This document shows, one piece after another, positions 36,636 through 51,800 of a stretch of DNA of 64,000 bases. The DNA is from Paralichthys olivaceus. Lineage: Eukaryota; Chordata; Actinopteri; Pleuronectiformes; Paralichthyidae. The notes under the pieces are model-generated. The model was not told the origin of the DNA. It did no database searches and saw only the letters and a list, made by a program, of their open reading frames with translations. Each line of letters opens with the position of its first letter. Positions within the stretch are counted from its first letter, which is position 1. The translations under genes were made by a program, and so were the position numbers. Location: positions 3,628,501 through 3,692,500 of the forward strand of contig NC_091115.1 in the NCBI RefSeq assembly GCF_024713975.1, written 5' to 3'.

Positions 36636-36851
36636 CTACGACATGTGGTTCTGCTGAGACGCCAGGTTCTGCTGCTGCTGCTGCTGCATGAGGAGCTGCT
36701 GCTGCTGGCGCCGCCGGGCCGTGCGCAGCTTCTCGAAGCGCGCCTCCATCTCCTCCAGCACTTTGGGCGTGTAGCGGACCACGAGCTTCACGCTGTCCTT
36801 GGCCGCCTTCAGCAGCTCCACCGCTTTCTCGTGATGCTCGCCCTCCACGCT
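36636..36851 (-). CDS. lin7a: lin7a exon 5, PDZ end and glutamine-rich tail
   Basis: Encodes the last 71 residues, from [15 protein letters not shown] through the PDZ end (VKLVVRYTP) to a basic and glutamine-rich tail. The stop TAG is at 36638-36636 and is followed at once by GTGAG on the minus strand, a donor-like sequence. The acceptor is preceded by a pure run of 13 C (minus strand). Confidence 0.96.
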   Translation of the reverse strand, partial: SVEGEHHEKAVELLKAAKDSVKLVVRYTPKVLEEMEARFEKLRTARRRQQQQLLMQQQQQQNLASQQNHMS

Positions 36852-39800
36852 CTGCGGGGGGGGGGGGGTTCGGAGAGAGGGAGGAGAAGCTGATTTGAGT
36901 ATTGGTTAAAAAATAATATTGACTCCATTTTATTATCTGGTGAGATGTTTATCTAGTATTTAATCTGTATGTCGAGCCCCTCTCCCTGTGCCCTGAATCA
37001 AAACGTGAGTCTGGTTGAACTTACCACGCCGTTGACGGACAGAAGCTGGTCCCCTCGCTTCAGGCCGCCGTGTCTCTCTGCCACGCCTCCTGGAATGATG
37101 CGGGAGATGTAGATGGGCGAGTTCTGTTCTTTGCCTCCCATCACGTTGAAGCCCAGCCCCTCCTCCGTCTTGGGGAGCTCCACCACCCGTGGGTGGGAGT
37201 GACCCTCGCTGGCTGCGAAGGCTGCGACCGTGGCCTGAAAAAGAGGAACGATGAGATATCATCATCTCATCAGTAACTCCTACTACATTTCTACACATTG
37301 GGAATTTGAGTATGCACAACATTTTACTCTTTAAGATGCTTTGAACATCTTTGATTTTACAGAAGCCAAAGAACAACATGTTTTTCCTCAGAGGCGAGTC
37401 TGAGGAAGGCAGGTTTCACTCATCTGCTGCTTCTTCTTATTTCAGCAGAGAGGACCACAACGGAGGGATTTCGGATTTAGACTTCACATGAGAAGTTCTC
37501 TGTATTTCTAAGCGCAGGGATTAACACACACGCTGAGTAAACGCTGATTGAAAACATTTAGGGAGGAGGAAAAAGCAGAGGAGAGGGAGGCTCTGCTGGA
37601 GTTGTGAATCCAAACTCCCCAGGAGCAGTTGAGTATCTTGGCACTTTCAGTCCTTTGATGCTCGCTGCAGGCGGCATCTCTCCTCCATATTCATATATCC
37701 ACATTCATTTCAGCCAAATCTGCTCATCTGTATCTCCTCTCCGACTCTTTGTTTTGTTGTGTTGTGTCTCCTCCTTTTCCCATCGGCTCTCTGTCCCCTC
37801 TCCTCTTCCCTCCCTCCTCGTCCCACCGTGAGGCCCGGAGGCAGCTCCTCAGCATGCACGCCGTCGCCTCCCCCGGCCTCACGGCACATCGACCTTCACA
37901 ACTTTATCTTGGATTCTGCGAATAGAAACACAAGCTGGCAGATGGCCCGGCGCCTCCCGTCTTATGAAAACCTCACTATGAGATACTTCCCTGGTCAGAC
38001 ACGCCACACTGTATAAATATGACTTCACAGTCATTTGATCATCTGCTCCCCCCCCTCCCACATGGCCCTGATACTCCATGTCTCTATTAAGATCAGCGTT
38101 AGAAGCCTCAGGCCAGGACTCAGAGGCTGAATTAATTTCATTAATGGAGCAATCAAGGAGAATCGAGTTGTTCAGGTGAAACACAAATCCTGATCGTAAA
38201 GAGATTTGCCGTCTCATGAACTAAACACTCGGACAGAGGCAGCGTCACATATTTCACATATTTCATCATTGTTGCTGCTGCTGCTTCATTTTCAATATCG
38301 TTGCTACTGTACACACACCTCTTTTCCTTTCACATGTGATTAAATGAAACTGGCACCGTGACTTGGCTTCATGAATTTCTCTTAGGAGAGTAAAAACTTT
38401 TTGAACAGACCGGGTCCTCCCAGCTGAGAGAGGCCCCCACGGCTAAGCCAGCTCAGGCCATTAGCCGTGTGCTTAATTTCCCGGTGGATATGCAATTTTA
38501 ATACAGATTTAGGAGCAGAAACTTCTCAAAGTTTGGGGCAAAGAAAGAGAAAGTAGAGGAGAGTTTTAAAGCTGCTTAAATCATGTCTTCATGGTTGCTC
38601 CGGGCTTAGTCACAGTGTCTTTGCGGAGGGAAATTACTCGACTTTAGTCATAAATAAAGATTTTTTTTTTCTCCCAGATTAGACAATGGAACCTACTTGA
38701 TGAAAAAAGGAGACATTCCAAATGTAGTAACAAATGAAAGATCAATAAAATGTTCTTTCCGGATTTTTCAGGCTAAGATTTTGTGCACTCTGTTCAAAGG
38801 AGCGACATATTTGAGAATACCATGCACTTAACGAGATTTATTGTTATATTTATATATTATATCAAATCAAGCAAATCATCTCCTGACTTTTGCTGCATTA
38901 ATGCAAAGATGCAGGCAGCGATCGTCCCAGCGATTCCCTCCAAGCAAGGAGGTTTATCAAGTATGTTTATCAACCATTAGCATAAAGACTGTCGGTGGAG
39001 CCGGCAGCAGAGAGAAGAGCTGGTCATGATTTGAAGCCGCTAAAGGGCCGAGAGGTGCTGTCATCATGCACATCCTCCTCTTTGTCCTCTTCACATGAAA
39101 GCATCAGATCATAAAGACCTGTAGTCTCTTGCAGGCACTGATTAAATGTCCTGCCGGGTAAAGCTCGCCTCTTTTGCACACGGAAATTAGATTAGCGCAT
39201 TTAATTCTATACTTTCAACCCCTGGAAATGACAGTGCTGACCTTGTTAGCCTACAACAGCGTGTTTCGCTAAAGCACAGGAAAAGGATCAATAATTTCCA
39301 TGATCACATATGAACTAGCTTCTGAGAAAAGAGACAGTTCTTACCTTAGCTGTGGCCCTCGCCTGGTACTCTGGACAGCCATTCACTGTGATTGTTTCAT
39401 GCATGTACTGGTACACCTGAGAGAAATGAAGAGAGGCAGTTGTTTTAATAATTTTTTGTTGAAATCTGAAACCACCACCTGAGCTCAAACTGTCAATTTC
39501 AAACTAGTTCCACCGCCAAGGCCCAACTTCCCCCTTAAATTGAATAAACATTAACTCGGCTACACATTGGTGGTTGTTCCAGATTTCTCGCCCTATCTTG
39601 TACAGCAGCTGAAAAAAAAACATAACCTCAGAGAGAATGTCCTACATCTTAACTCAACCATCCACCGACAGTCGAGGAAATCTGTTCAGTGGTCAATCTG
39701 TTTTGCATCACCAACAAATGGGGAGGGGTATAAACATCCTTGACAAGGCAACTGATGGAGAACACATCAGACTCGGTCCTTGAGTTATTTTACGTTTGTG

Positions 39801-42800
39801 CTCCCACACTAAAGAAGAGTCTTGAGCTCCGGAGACTGAGGCACGCTCTGGTCCTGACTTCATAAGCAGCACAGAGAGTCAGGACAGGCAGAAATACAAT
39901 ACTGTGGTGCCTGAACTGGAGCCCAGACATGCACTGCTGTACATCCAGTTGGGTGAAAAACAAGGCAGACAGAATCAATGCCGACAGCTGACCTTTCCAG
40001 TTAAGACCTGTCTTGTGAAGACCACTTACCACCGAACTCGTTCAAAGAATAAAAGAGAAGAAGAAGACAGAGACAGAGTGGAATGAGGATGTAAAGTTAA
40101 GATACTGTAATGACAACAAAACTTTTCTGTGCGAGCACTTGAAGCCATCTGTTCTGCAGCTGTTAGACTTTTAAATGTCAGATATGCAACCCCCCCTTTT
40201 TATCATTGTAAAACAACGGCAGGACGATTATTGTAGATAAAGTTTCTCTATAGTTGCTTGTGCAACTTGTGCATCGCCCCTCCAATGCTTTAAACGGTGG
40301 CCGTTTAAGTTCATTTAGCAAGTGAGCAAGTCAAATTAGAATTTGAAGCTTTCATATATCACAGTACAACATTACAAAGCCCTCTCCTGTAACATCAAAA
40401 GAATCTATATATATATAGAGATAGGTTCCAGACCGCGAGATATTTGTATGTAGAGATCTCAGTGTGGGTAGAAAGAAATATCCCCGAGCTTATGCTATGT
40501 TGCTTGCTCATGAATCTCAAAGAATAAAAATGAGCAGCCTCTGAGAGCGCGGCTCCCCGATGCAGACTGCAACACATTTTTGTAAAATTTATTGCAGTGA
40601 TGCTTGTGGATAAAAGAAAACCTGGAGTCCACACACAAACGCAAACACACTGAATTCCCACATGACACCTTTTCCCCAGGACTTCCTCCACCTCTGCACT
40701 CCTCGAGGCTGAGCGCAGCTCTTTAATGCCATGACAGGTTTCCTTGCCTCTGTGTGTCTGCAGAGTGGCTTCCCTTTCCCTCAGTTATCCCTTTATGACT
40801 GCAACTGCTAATTACACCCATTTATTCTGCAACTGGCGCCACGTTTACACACATGTGATCTATAACAATGCTTCATCTGTAAAAACAATGCTCACAAAAG
40901 CAATTACGGGCCATCACACATCGGACTGTGTTATGCAAATGTCTGGTAATTGTTTTTTCTCCAGACATGACAGGAGTGTCATACATAGAGCTGCAGTGCT
41001 CATCTGATATTTGGCATCTGGTAATAGAGGGAAAATAATGGCACAGCGCTGCGTTGGAAAACAATCATTCCAGGGAAGAAGAACATCTTCAGTGTGTGTG
41101 ACTGATGGATTTTTTGGCAGCTGACGGCTTAATGAATGACCATCAAGAGAATAGGGAGGCCATTGTTTTACAAGTGATTGAGCATCCCTGAGCAATTTAG
41201 TTTCATTTATTAATAAAATATAGAGCCTGATCCCATTTTTTAAGGAGAAATATATTTTAGATTGAATTGACTGTAAAATAAGAAATTGACCTTGATGCAA
41301 TGATTTCTAACATATCATTATCAAGCCCTTAGGATACAGAAATCGTATTTACCTTCAGACTGTTGGGTCTTGGCAGGTGGCAGTTTACAGTTTAAACTTT
41401 ATTATAAACAAATGCAATGTATATAATATATAATGTAAAACCCCACAATCAAACAAATAGAACTTGGGCCAAGAAAGAAGAGATTGAGGAATTTCCCTGG
41501 AAATAATTCAGATTGGTTTGTTTGTCAAAAGGATTAAGCAAGAACTACTGAAAGGGTCAACTTGGTGGAAGGGTGCCAAAGAAAGAACCCATTAAATGTT
41601 GGCACGCAAACGGACAAAGAGGCCGATTCTTTTTGACGCGAGAACACGATTGAGTGCCATTCTAGTCAGACATAAACATTTTCTTTGTGCACAAGAAAGT
41701 ATTATTGACTCAGAAATGTATCATGGTGCTCAAAAGAAGGCCGTGTTATACAACATTTAATACAGTATCGCTCCTCATGTTAAACCCGAGTGCTTTGCCC
41801 TGAATAACGGAGCCATAACATGGAACAAATATAGCTCTTGTCAGTCTTCTCTCATCGAGGCTGCACTTTGCTCTTAAAAGGCCACTTGACCTGCAGGCAT
41901 CTTTTTAAATTCCCCTTCCGCCTTTCTTCTAGCCAGACGACCCGACTGTCGTTCCCTGGTGAAAAGGAAACAGGAATTTTTAATGTAAAAAGTATGTAGT
42001 GGTGCAGCTTTAAAATTCTCCTCTTCACACTACGCAGAAATAGTTTGTATCACAGTGACGACTGAGACAAGAGAGAGCGTGAGATGCTCGTGGGGAGGAC
42101 TGACGTGACAATGCTGCTCGTAACTTCGGCTTCCTGCTCCGTCTACTGAGTCAGAGAGACGGAGGAGAAGGGGGGAGGGTAAATAGAGACCTCAGCCTCG
42201 TGGTTGAGGTTTTTTTGGAAAACCAGAACTCGACAATGCATGTGGGAATATTGAAGTTGCACGGTCCGACTTGAAGCACCTCCCAACGGTTAGCGTAATG
42301 TGACGTGGGAGCTTGAGGACGGAATGTTGCTTTGATAGAACAGTCTATTATTGAAAATCTCCACCGAAGCGTAAAAACAGCTGTAACATTAGAGCCTCGA
42401 TCACTCCGGCTCTCTTTTGCGCTGTACCTCCTGCGCGTGTCAGATGGGACTCTCTAACCCAATATACTGCAAATTCCCACTCTCCATCATTTCCAGCTGG
42501 TTAGACCTTCCAGTCATCTCGTCTTGTGTCCTTCCTTTCCCATTTGCAAGGCTGATTGACCCTGACAACTCTTTCAGGCTGATGCAGTGAGACTAACACG
42601 GACACGCAGGATTCTCCCACCCTCCCACTCTCGCCGCTGATGAACGTGGCGGAGAAATATAACCAGCTCATCAAACTCTGTCCCTTTGTCATTTAGCCCA
42701 GCACTGCTGAACAGGCTCTTTCCCCTGACGTCCATTCTTCAAATTGACAGCCAGCCTGTCATCCCTAACAAGGCTGATTCATGTTCGCAGAATTCTATTG

Positions 42801-45800
42801 ACGTGAAGTGGTGGATTCAGGTTTGGAGCTGGACGTACGGTCTGCTTCTTGTGCTATGTTTGTCTTTTCAGACCCTGAAATGTTTTACATCATGAAGAGG
42901 ACGGCGTCATTTCAGAGATATCTGCACGAGAAAGAAAGGACTCCCACATTAATGAAAGTCCAAAGAAGTGAGTTTGACCAAATGACCAACGACTGAATTT
43001 ACAGTTCAACTTGTGCTCAGTGGCTGTTTTAACAACTTAACACTGATGGACGATGCACAGGAGCGAGACGTGAGTCGTGAAGTCAAAAGTATTCAATTAA
43101 AAAGGAAGAAGAAAAGAATGGAGTCCTGTTTTCAGACATCTCAATATTCTCCTGAATATATCCGGAGGGGTCAGAGTCCGAGTCTTTCCAGCGAAGCCTG
43201 AAGTACAATGTTGGCCACCAATGTGGCTCTTTAACAGTGAAACATGTGTTTGTGCATGTTTGAGATGAACACGTAGTCTAATAGCAAAGTCAACAAAACG
43301 TTCCTTAGTCACAAACAAACACAGAAGACTTGTGCAATATCAGGCCATAAATCCTGCAAACTGCCGCTCTCCCTCTCGAGTCCGTCTCGTAATTGTTCCT
43401 GATGCAGACAGAACATCGGAGGGCGCAGCTGTTGAGAGCTGTGATATTCCACCACAGCGTAATAACAGTAATATTATACAGTATGCAGTGGCCAGCACTT
43501 ACAGCCCCTTCTTGCAGCTGGCTCAGCACCGCAGAGAGCGGCACACAAACCCATAATCGACCGCAATATACTCAGCCTCGCTGTGGCCCGCTGAACCCAC
43601 AGCCTTTCTGATGGTTTCCCTGGTGACTGAGCTTTCTGGGTGAAGTGGTCTGCATCTCTGCCTCTAGGCAAAGGACAGCAGCAGCAGCAGCAGCAGCTCA
43701 TTGTCACCGTGATCAGTCGCCCCTACAGGGACCTCATGAGAGGAGAGGAGTGGTCCTTTCTACCTCTCTGCCACTTTGTATGATGTCAGGGGTTTCGTAA
43801 AAGTTATCTAAAGACCTTCTGTGATTGTGTTAAATAAATAAATAAAACATAAGTTACAGATAGAAGATTCCAGAAACTTTTGCTTTATGAACCAGATAAA
43901 TCAGCAGCTGGACCAGAAATCCGGGACAAGATCAATGATTCACAAAACGTACCGTGGCGATGTCACGTTCTCTGCAGCAGTGAAACCTCTCCCTTTAATT
44001 TACAACGTGACTCCCTCTAGAAAATAAAGTGGAGCGTCTCTGTGACATACTGATTAAGTCGGCTAATTGTCTGCTTTCATTCCTGGGATAAATTACATGT
44101 TCACTTTGTTTACAATTAACTTGTAACACGGAGGCTGTGGTGGAATCTGTCATCTGCTTGCCCGCTCCTCCGATCCTCTTTTCTTAACTAATGCACGACA
44201 CCGGGCAACGCCAAAGTATATCACAACAGACAGGAGACTAAAATATGTAAGATCTGCTGGTATCAGCCTGTGTAGCAGTGTCATAGAGTGAACGCTCTGT
44301 TGTACTCCGTCCTGCTGATGAATGACTTCAGGATGATGGATCAGCGGGTGACTGTTAAGCGAGCGTGTGAATGAAAGCGTTCCAGCGAGGGGAGAAAAAC
44401 AAGGGCTCCCGTTTATGATGCACACTTTATCCCGTCCTGTAAAATGTGATTAAAACCAATCTCTAACAGCGATTTGTTTAATTAAAATTCAGTGTAACGA
44501 GCTTATCAAACTTTCAAGTTAATGAAATGCTTGTAATGTTTTTTTGGCCCTGTGATCATTTAAAAAAGCTCTTTGTGAGTTTCACGGGCGGTCGGAAAAA
44601 TCCGCTGTGCATCTGAGTTTTGGTGTTCGGCTCCGGCAGTAATAAGGCCGAGCAATAAACTCTGACATTTTTGATCCTGTGGAGGTGATTTTGCTGATTG
44701 ATGTAACACAACAATGACTCAAACGATCTCTGATGTCGTAGTTATTGCTGTAATATCTCCAAGTTCAACAGCATCATCAGGGAGCGTTGTCTTTGACCTT
44801 TGGAGAAGTCATGAAAATAACAACTGTCCTCGCTGCATCATCACTGAAGTGAACCATACACCGGCCGTCCACGCCACTCCACGGTGTTTTTGAAATGTCA
44901 TCGGCCATGTTTTTGTTTGAGAACTTGGGGGTTGTGTTGTAGTAGACATGACGTGCATTCGCTTCCTGATTGGGTCTCACGACTCCACTGCCAGCGGTGA
45001 GTACAGATTTCACGATAAACATAAACACAGGACGATATAACTGCAGCAAACTGTCGCTCTCATGGTGCCTACTGGATGGTTTCTTCACAAATAATGCAAT
45101 GCAGCAAAATTAGAAACAAAGTTAGTGAAAATAAAAAAAACTAATTTCCCAGGGTAGTCCAGAGAAAAGAGTCCCTGCTGGGTTCTGTACTTTCACTACA
45201 GAAACACAAATATAATTCCTGCATAGAAAACAAGGTCAGAAATTCCCACAGGAAAAAAAAAGGAGAATCACAAGACATGAGTTATGTCGGTGTTCACGGA
45301 CCGGTGGTTCCCTCCTCGGGCCGTGACTCACCTCTCTGATGGCCGTGCAGAACTCGCTCTGAAGCACCTTCTTCAGAGACTGGAGCTTGTGACCGGGGAC
45401 GTCGCCCGACTCCTGCAGCTTCTCCAGCAGCTCGATGGCTCTGGCAACATCTGGCGGTGGCGACGCAGAGAGAGAACATGGGTATGAATACATGCATGCA
45501 CGCACCAAAGGGACAGAATGCTCCTTTCAATTACACGAACAGCTAAGCCATGTGAAACGTGCTGGAGCTAATCAATGCGGAGGATAATGGAAATAGACTC
45601 AGTCAGGGCCAGAAGTGGAAGGGAAGATAGAATACCAATCCAACCCATGGATCTTTTTCATTGGCTTAGCTCTGTGCATGACAATAAGGAAGCGAGGGAA
45701 TAAGTCAGACACTCATTTGTTGGAAGGTTAACACTCCCTGGTACGAGTATGCACCAGCGGGCATTAGGAAGCATTTACACTAAACCGTAACTCTTAAGTT

Positions 45801-48800
45801 AGACGCCACGACTCCGGGGTTCCTCTGAGCTCTCCTCCCCTAATTATCCTGCACTGAAAAAGTCCGTCGGCATGCCTGATTAATTTCGTGCCCTCTGAAA
45901 CTGACTTGCTGAATAGAGATAAATAATGAAGAAAGAGAGAAGTGATTGTTCCTTCAGCCTAAAACAGATGAGTTTGGTTTGTTGTTACATGAACCACAAC
46001 AACAAAAGGATGAACCTGTTCATTATTTACTGATTAATCAACTGGGTAAAATGTTGTTTGTTTTATCAGAATGCTGATATTTCATTTTAATTAAATGGTA
46101 TAAAACCTGGAAAAGCACACACATATTGAATATTTTAAGTTTTTAAAAGGAGCCATATGATGTGTTTTCTTTTATACAAGTTATTTGTGCATCTGTTGTG
46201 TATGATATGTTGCAGCGACACATTTAAAGTTGATTTAAAGTACCTTCAGGAACAAGGGTCTTTTAGCTCTAAACAGAAACCGAATCATTTTCTCTCTAGG
46301 CTGTCGTCCTACTTCTAGTGTCTCTTTTCACAGAGATAAACAGAAATTGTAGTTGGAGACATGACACTCAAACACACACCCTGATATTGAATTCTGGGAA
46401 TATGGAGTTACTCAATAAAGCAGACAGCAGACAGAGGAGCTTGCAGACCTGAGGGACACGAGAGAAGAAGTCGTCTGGAACTCTGACAGTGTGAATACTG
46501 CATCAGGGCCGTAAAGAGGAAATGTGAAAAACACTAAAGATTGTAAAATTTTATTTCCTCTTTCTTTTACACTCGACATAAAAACAGTGGGCACTGAGAA
46601 ATCTAATGCAGCCGTTTCTATTTTAATAATAATACAAGTACTGAGGTCTGTTTTGATACTGTATGTTCATTTCCCATCGATATCGATCAGTCATCAAACA
46701 ACTGTGCACATGTCAGGACGGTCACAAGTATCCATGATCTAAAACGCTTATCCTTCAAAGGTGGAGGGAGCCAATCCCACCTGACGTTAGGCGAGTGCAC
46801 GCTGGACAGGTCGTCAATCTATCACAAGACCAAGACACAAACAACCCTCTCACACTCAGTCAATTAAGAGTCTCCACTTAAACCCATCTGCATGTGTTTG
46901 GACTGTGGCAGGAAGCCGATGTACCCAGAAGACAAGAGGAGAACATGTTCAGACAGAAAACTGTCCCTGACCCCGAGCTGTGGTCTACTACACACCTTCC
47001 TGTTCACTTTCACTCACCATCACATCAAAATCATCACGTTTACACTAATAATACTCGCAGATTTTAAATAATGAGTCATTCGCTTCATTTGGAAAGAGGG
47101 TTTACATACAATCTACAATAACAACCATGCAGCTAAAACGATGTCTTACTTTAATTTATACAGCTGACTGGTTCTTTGTAATGTCCCAGCTGACTCACAT
47201 TAAAGCCTGTGTTCTGTAAAATGAGCTACAGATGTGATAATTCTATAAAGAAAATATAAGATGCATGTGCCAGAGAAAATATAGCATCATGATACAAGAG
47301 CATCGAGTGCAGGTTGATGCATTTAATGAGGTTCCTTCTGACTTGTGTTGGCAAATTATAGTTTTTAATGAGTGGTCATTACCCAACAACATTTCTTCAC
47401 TCTGCAGGGACTTCTGCTTCACAACAGTGGCGGCGAGTGGAGTTTTTGTTTGTGCGTGTTACAGCGTTGATAAATGACATTAAACAAATTCAAGAGAAAC
47501 TTAGGAGCAATTTCTTCTGTAGAGAGATGTTTGAATCTTGAGTTTGCAGTGTAACAAGGACATGTTTTGTTCTGTTTCACCAACAAAGGTCTGATTGGAA
47601 GCTGAAATCTCTAAAGAAATACATTTTGTGATTTAAATAAGATTTCATTAAAGCCAGTCTGTTGAGGAAATACAATGAAATGTGTTAATTAAGTTTTGTT
47701 GTGTTTTTTTTGTGTCAGGTAAATCAATTTGTGAGTTTCTATGAATGGTATAAAATGAATTGTAACTTAGGAGGTAATAGAGGGATGTTTTCAATTTGTA
47801 TTTAATTATTTGCTTTCTGATTCTCTTTATTCAAGATTTGAGATTTTGTGTTTGCAGTTAAAGTTTTGTTTGGTCAGATTTCTGGAGTATGCTCCTCTAT
47901 GTGGGTGAAGTGACCTTCAGTGACAGCTGTGTGCATGTGATAGCATTTATCTATTCACTGATCCACTTTCATCTGAAATCCACCATATGGGGATTTAAAA
48001 GGCTGATATAGCGCTAAGTATTCTGTATCAGTATTTTCAATCGAGAATAATGGGTCTTTTTTTTTAAACCTGTGTGCCAGAACATAAAAACACAGATTCT
48101 GAATAGCTTGTAATGAGCTGGTACTCTTCCAAGCAGCAAGGGCGTCTCGCGGTTTATGAGCATTTCTTTCTCATTAAGTGGAGGTCAAGGGCCACGCAGG
48201 AGAGAACTTCCTTTTTTCACATGCTCATTAGCACCATTTTCTTTATCCACATCAAGGACTTCTGCTCGGCAATCGGATCCTAACTTCAAAGATTGATGTT
48301 GCGGGCGTTGCCAGGGTTTTCATCTCGCTGATCAGAAGCGATGTCTGCCCGTTTCCTGATCCGATCTTTTTTATTTGAATGAGGCCAAAACTTAAAAATC
48401 CTCAGCTTTACATTAAGGAGAAGAGCCGCACAGTTTAAAGCCAATTAAGTGTTTCAGCGTTAACGAAAGTGACGGCTATTGTAATAAATGAAAATATACA
48501 TCATGTTCCTTAAGAGTGAACAGCACAGAGACACTGAGTCAGTGATTACAAGACAGTGTAATTGCAGGGGTCCACACGGAAATGAATGGTAACGAGTGGA
48601 AATGATATACTGTGGCTCTCCACTTCTCACTGAGCCGCTCACAGGTAATGAAATGTTTTCTGGCGCCGTGCTGGCACATCTCACCTTTTGCACTGATGTC
48701 TAATCTCAGACGCCAAAAACACGTCTGAAGATTCTCTGCTTTGCTGTCGTGCTGTTTTTTCATTCACACAACAAATCACGATATTGTCAAACGAAGCGCA

Positions 48801-51800
48801 GAGACTTTTCAGCAAATATGGACACATTTTTTTTCCATTTATCTACATGCTTAACGTGGAAGAGGGGCATCGCTTGAGCCGTGTCCGATCATGTGGAGAC
48901 GAGGCACTGAAAGGTGATTGTGTTCCATGACGGTGCAGCTGAGATGACTGCAGGGAAATAACTCCAGAGTCAGATGTGCAGATAAATGACGTGTTACATT
49001 GCTTAATAGTCTAGCGGAGAGATTGAGGAAGGGAGGGAGGGAGGGAGGGAAAAACTGCCTGGATGACCTTGTGCTCTCTGATAGCTCTGACATAACCACA
49101 GTGAAACAGCACACTCATATTAAACCCTCGTCTGAGGAGAGACAGAACAAATGAAGCGCAGTTCAAGATAACACCACATGGAGCCTGTTGTATGCACGGC
49201 CTATGATTAGCTTCAGCTGGAGGGGAACACAGGAAAACGTGATCCCACACTTGATTAACCAACTCTGCTGAGTGATAACAACGTGCACGAACTCAAGTTC
49301 TGCAAAATCTCGTGTAAAAAAAACAATACCAGTACTTCGTTGTGTTATTCGACCGTGTGCTTCTGCTGCATTGAATTTCAGAGAACAATATTATACAGAT
49401 GTCGTTACTGGTTTTACATGCACGACCTGTGATGGTAAAAAGTAGAGATTAACTAGGGCATCAGTGATGATATTCAACAATATCCACCAATTCCTAATCT
49501 GTTCTCACCACATACGGGTTTCTAACCTCGGATCATCACCACTTCCACTTGAATACCTTCCCGGTCTCCCCATCAACCCTCCTCCAGCTTATCCTTAAAT
49601 CGTCCACTAGCGTTAGCTTCCACCACACGTCTGTGATGTCTCTTTAAAACTGCCCTTTTTAAATGTTCTACCTTCCAGACTTGACCTTTCTGTCCTGACA
49701 GCCTGCGTGTTTCCCACCTCCTGTGTTTGGACGCTGCTTCTACCCAACCTGTTTTCTCTGAGTTATGCAATTGAGTCTTTCATCAGTCAAACTAAGCTGT
49801 TTCATGAGTAAAACATTTGAACACTCGTGCCAGAGCTACGCTTCGCAGGCTTCCTGACCTAATTACTCCTTCACTGAAATGCAGTAGTGGGAAATTAGCT
49901 TTTGCCTTCGGGGGCTTTATTGTATTGTATTGACTTTAATCTCGACCCAGAGACCACAGCTTGGCGCCCTGGGGGATTCCAGATGTGTGCAACATCTGTG
50001 CAGGGTTTTACGTCTGCTTCTGTGATCCAGTCGGTATATACAAAACAAATAAGCTCAAATTTGAACAGTGACAACTTTCACTTTGCCAAATTTAGCGAAT
50101 CTCTGAAGAAAACAGACTGTGCGCAATTAGGTCATCTCACTTTGACAGATTGTTCTCCACAGAGAGAGGGGGAAGGAGTTTTAGGTTTTCTTTCTCTCAC
50201 ATCATCTGCCTACATCGACTGTATAAATCCTCTAATGGTCAATCTTTAGTTTGAATGCGCAGAAAGAGCGTCCTTGTTGTTCAAACATATCGTCAGAGGC
50301 AAAGTATTTTATTGTTTAATGTTCCCTCAACTTCCTGCAGTTGGTTTGAAAGTCCAAAACTTATTACTGTGGTCCGAGGCTCCTTTCACACTTTTTATTT
50401 TGGTTCAGACTAAACTCAAAAGTCAGAAGGTTTGTACCAAACCAGGAAAACCTTAACGTGAGTGACATCAAGATACAGTGACAGTGTAATGCTCTGCTGC
50501 TGTATTAAGCAGAATGTGACACCGGCAGAGATACTGTCGGCAATTAATTTCCCTCTGCTATGTTAGGGATGAGGGTTTTCTCATTAGTGATTAAATTAGT
50601 TTGATGAAACTTGTTTTTTAATTACGTGACTATCAAGACTTTGAACAAAGTTTCCATGATGTGTTGATGATACAATCTCAGTTTTTAAGGAGGCTCATTA
50701 ATGAATCTCAAAAAGAAAAAGCCAAACAATGTTAAAGGCAGCATTAAAGTCCCTAAAACTTTCTGTTGCCCAACAGATTTTAATGTTGGCACATCCCCTC
50801 ACTTTTATATTTCACACACCAGCAGGTCAATGTATTTCTACTGCCTCAAACAGAATTTAAATACGAGAGATTTTCCAAAAGAGTTTCATGAAATATTCCT
50901 TTTGTTTCTCACTTTACATGGAGAGATGGTGAGTGTGTCATCACGTCCACTGAGGAAAAGCACCAGAGGACTGAGGATAAACTGAGAAGTAATTGAAAAG
51001 TTTCCCGTGGCTCATGAGTGATGAGGTTTGCCGGCATTTCCTACTTGTTGCTGTTTAATAACAACGTCCATTTTTCTTGACAGTCTAGCTGCAGTGTTCA
51101 TCACCTGAATGCCAAACATACAACGTACGTGTCTCCCCATGTTGAAAATATGACCTCATGACATCAATTTGAAGGCAGCACCGTGAGAAAAACAGAAATA
51201 CGGCAGCTTGCAAAACATTCTGTATTAAAGTAGCTGAAAGACTTGGATTTATATTTAAATCGTTATTTCTGTTTGGAAATAGTCAAAATAAGAAAAGAGG
51301 AGGATCACAACACTTAGAAATCAGTCCCCTAAATATGATTAATTAAGATTAATGAATTACTCCCTGAGAAATCAGGGTTTGGGTTGAAGGAAGTGATGAG
51401 AACAAATCTTGGATGTGCCTCCTGGATCTGCACCAAAATTCAATCTGTTATTCCCTGACCCATGCCTCCTCCTTGGTGAAAACATTATCACTAATAAAAT
51501 AAGGATGGAAAAGTAAATTCTATAGATGTATATATATATATATATAGATGGACTAATACAGCGAATGATCTCTCACAAACAATCGTGTCCCTGGTGTGCA
51601 GTGATTTTACAGGAAATAAATTATACTCCTCAGATCTTTAGAGTTCCTTCTTGTCATTCCACTTTACAAGAATAATAAAATAATCCAAAACGAGGCATTC
51701 TGTAAAATGTTATCGTCTGTGTAGCCGAACACCCTGGGAACTCATTTCCCTGAGCTTTTCTAACATCAGACTGGCTGACTGGAAAAGGTCATCCTCATCA

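Larger units (their letters stand above)
39417..45331 (-). other. lin7a intron 2
   Basis: 5.9 kb intron. It holds repeat-like remnants near 39505-39740 (CCGCCAAGGCCCAAC and following), a clearer one at 41526-41640, and a (GCA)n tract at 43676-43696. No other gene recognised. Confidence 0.75.
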
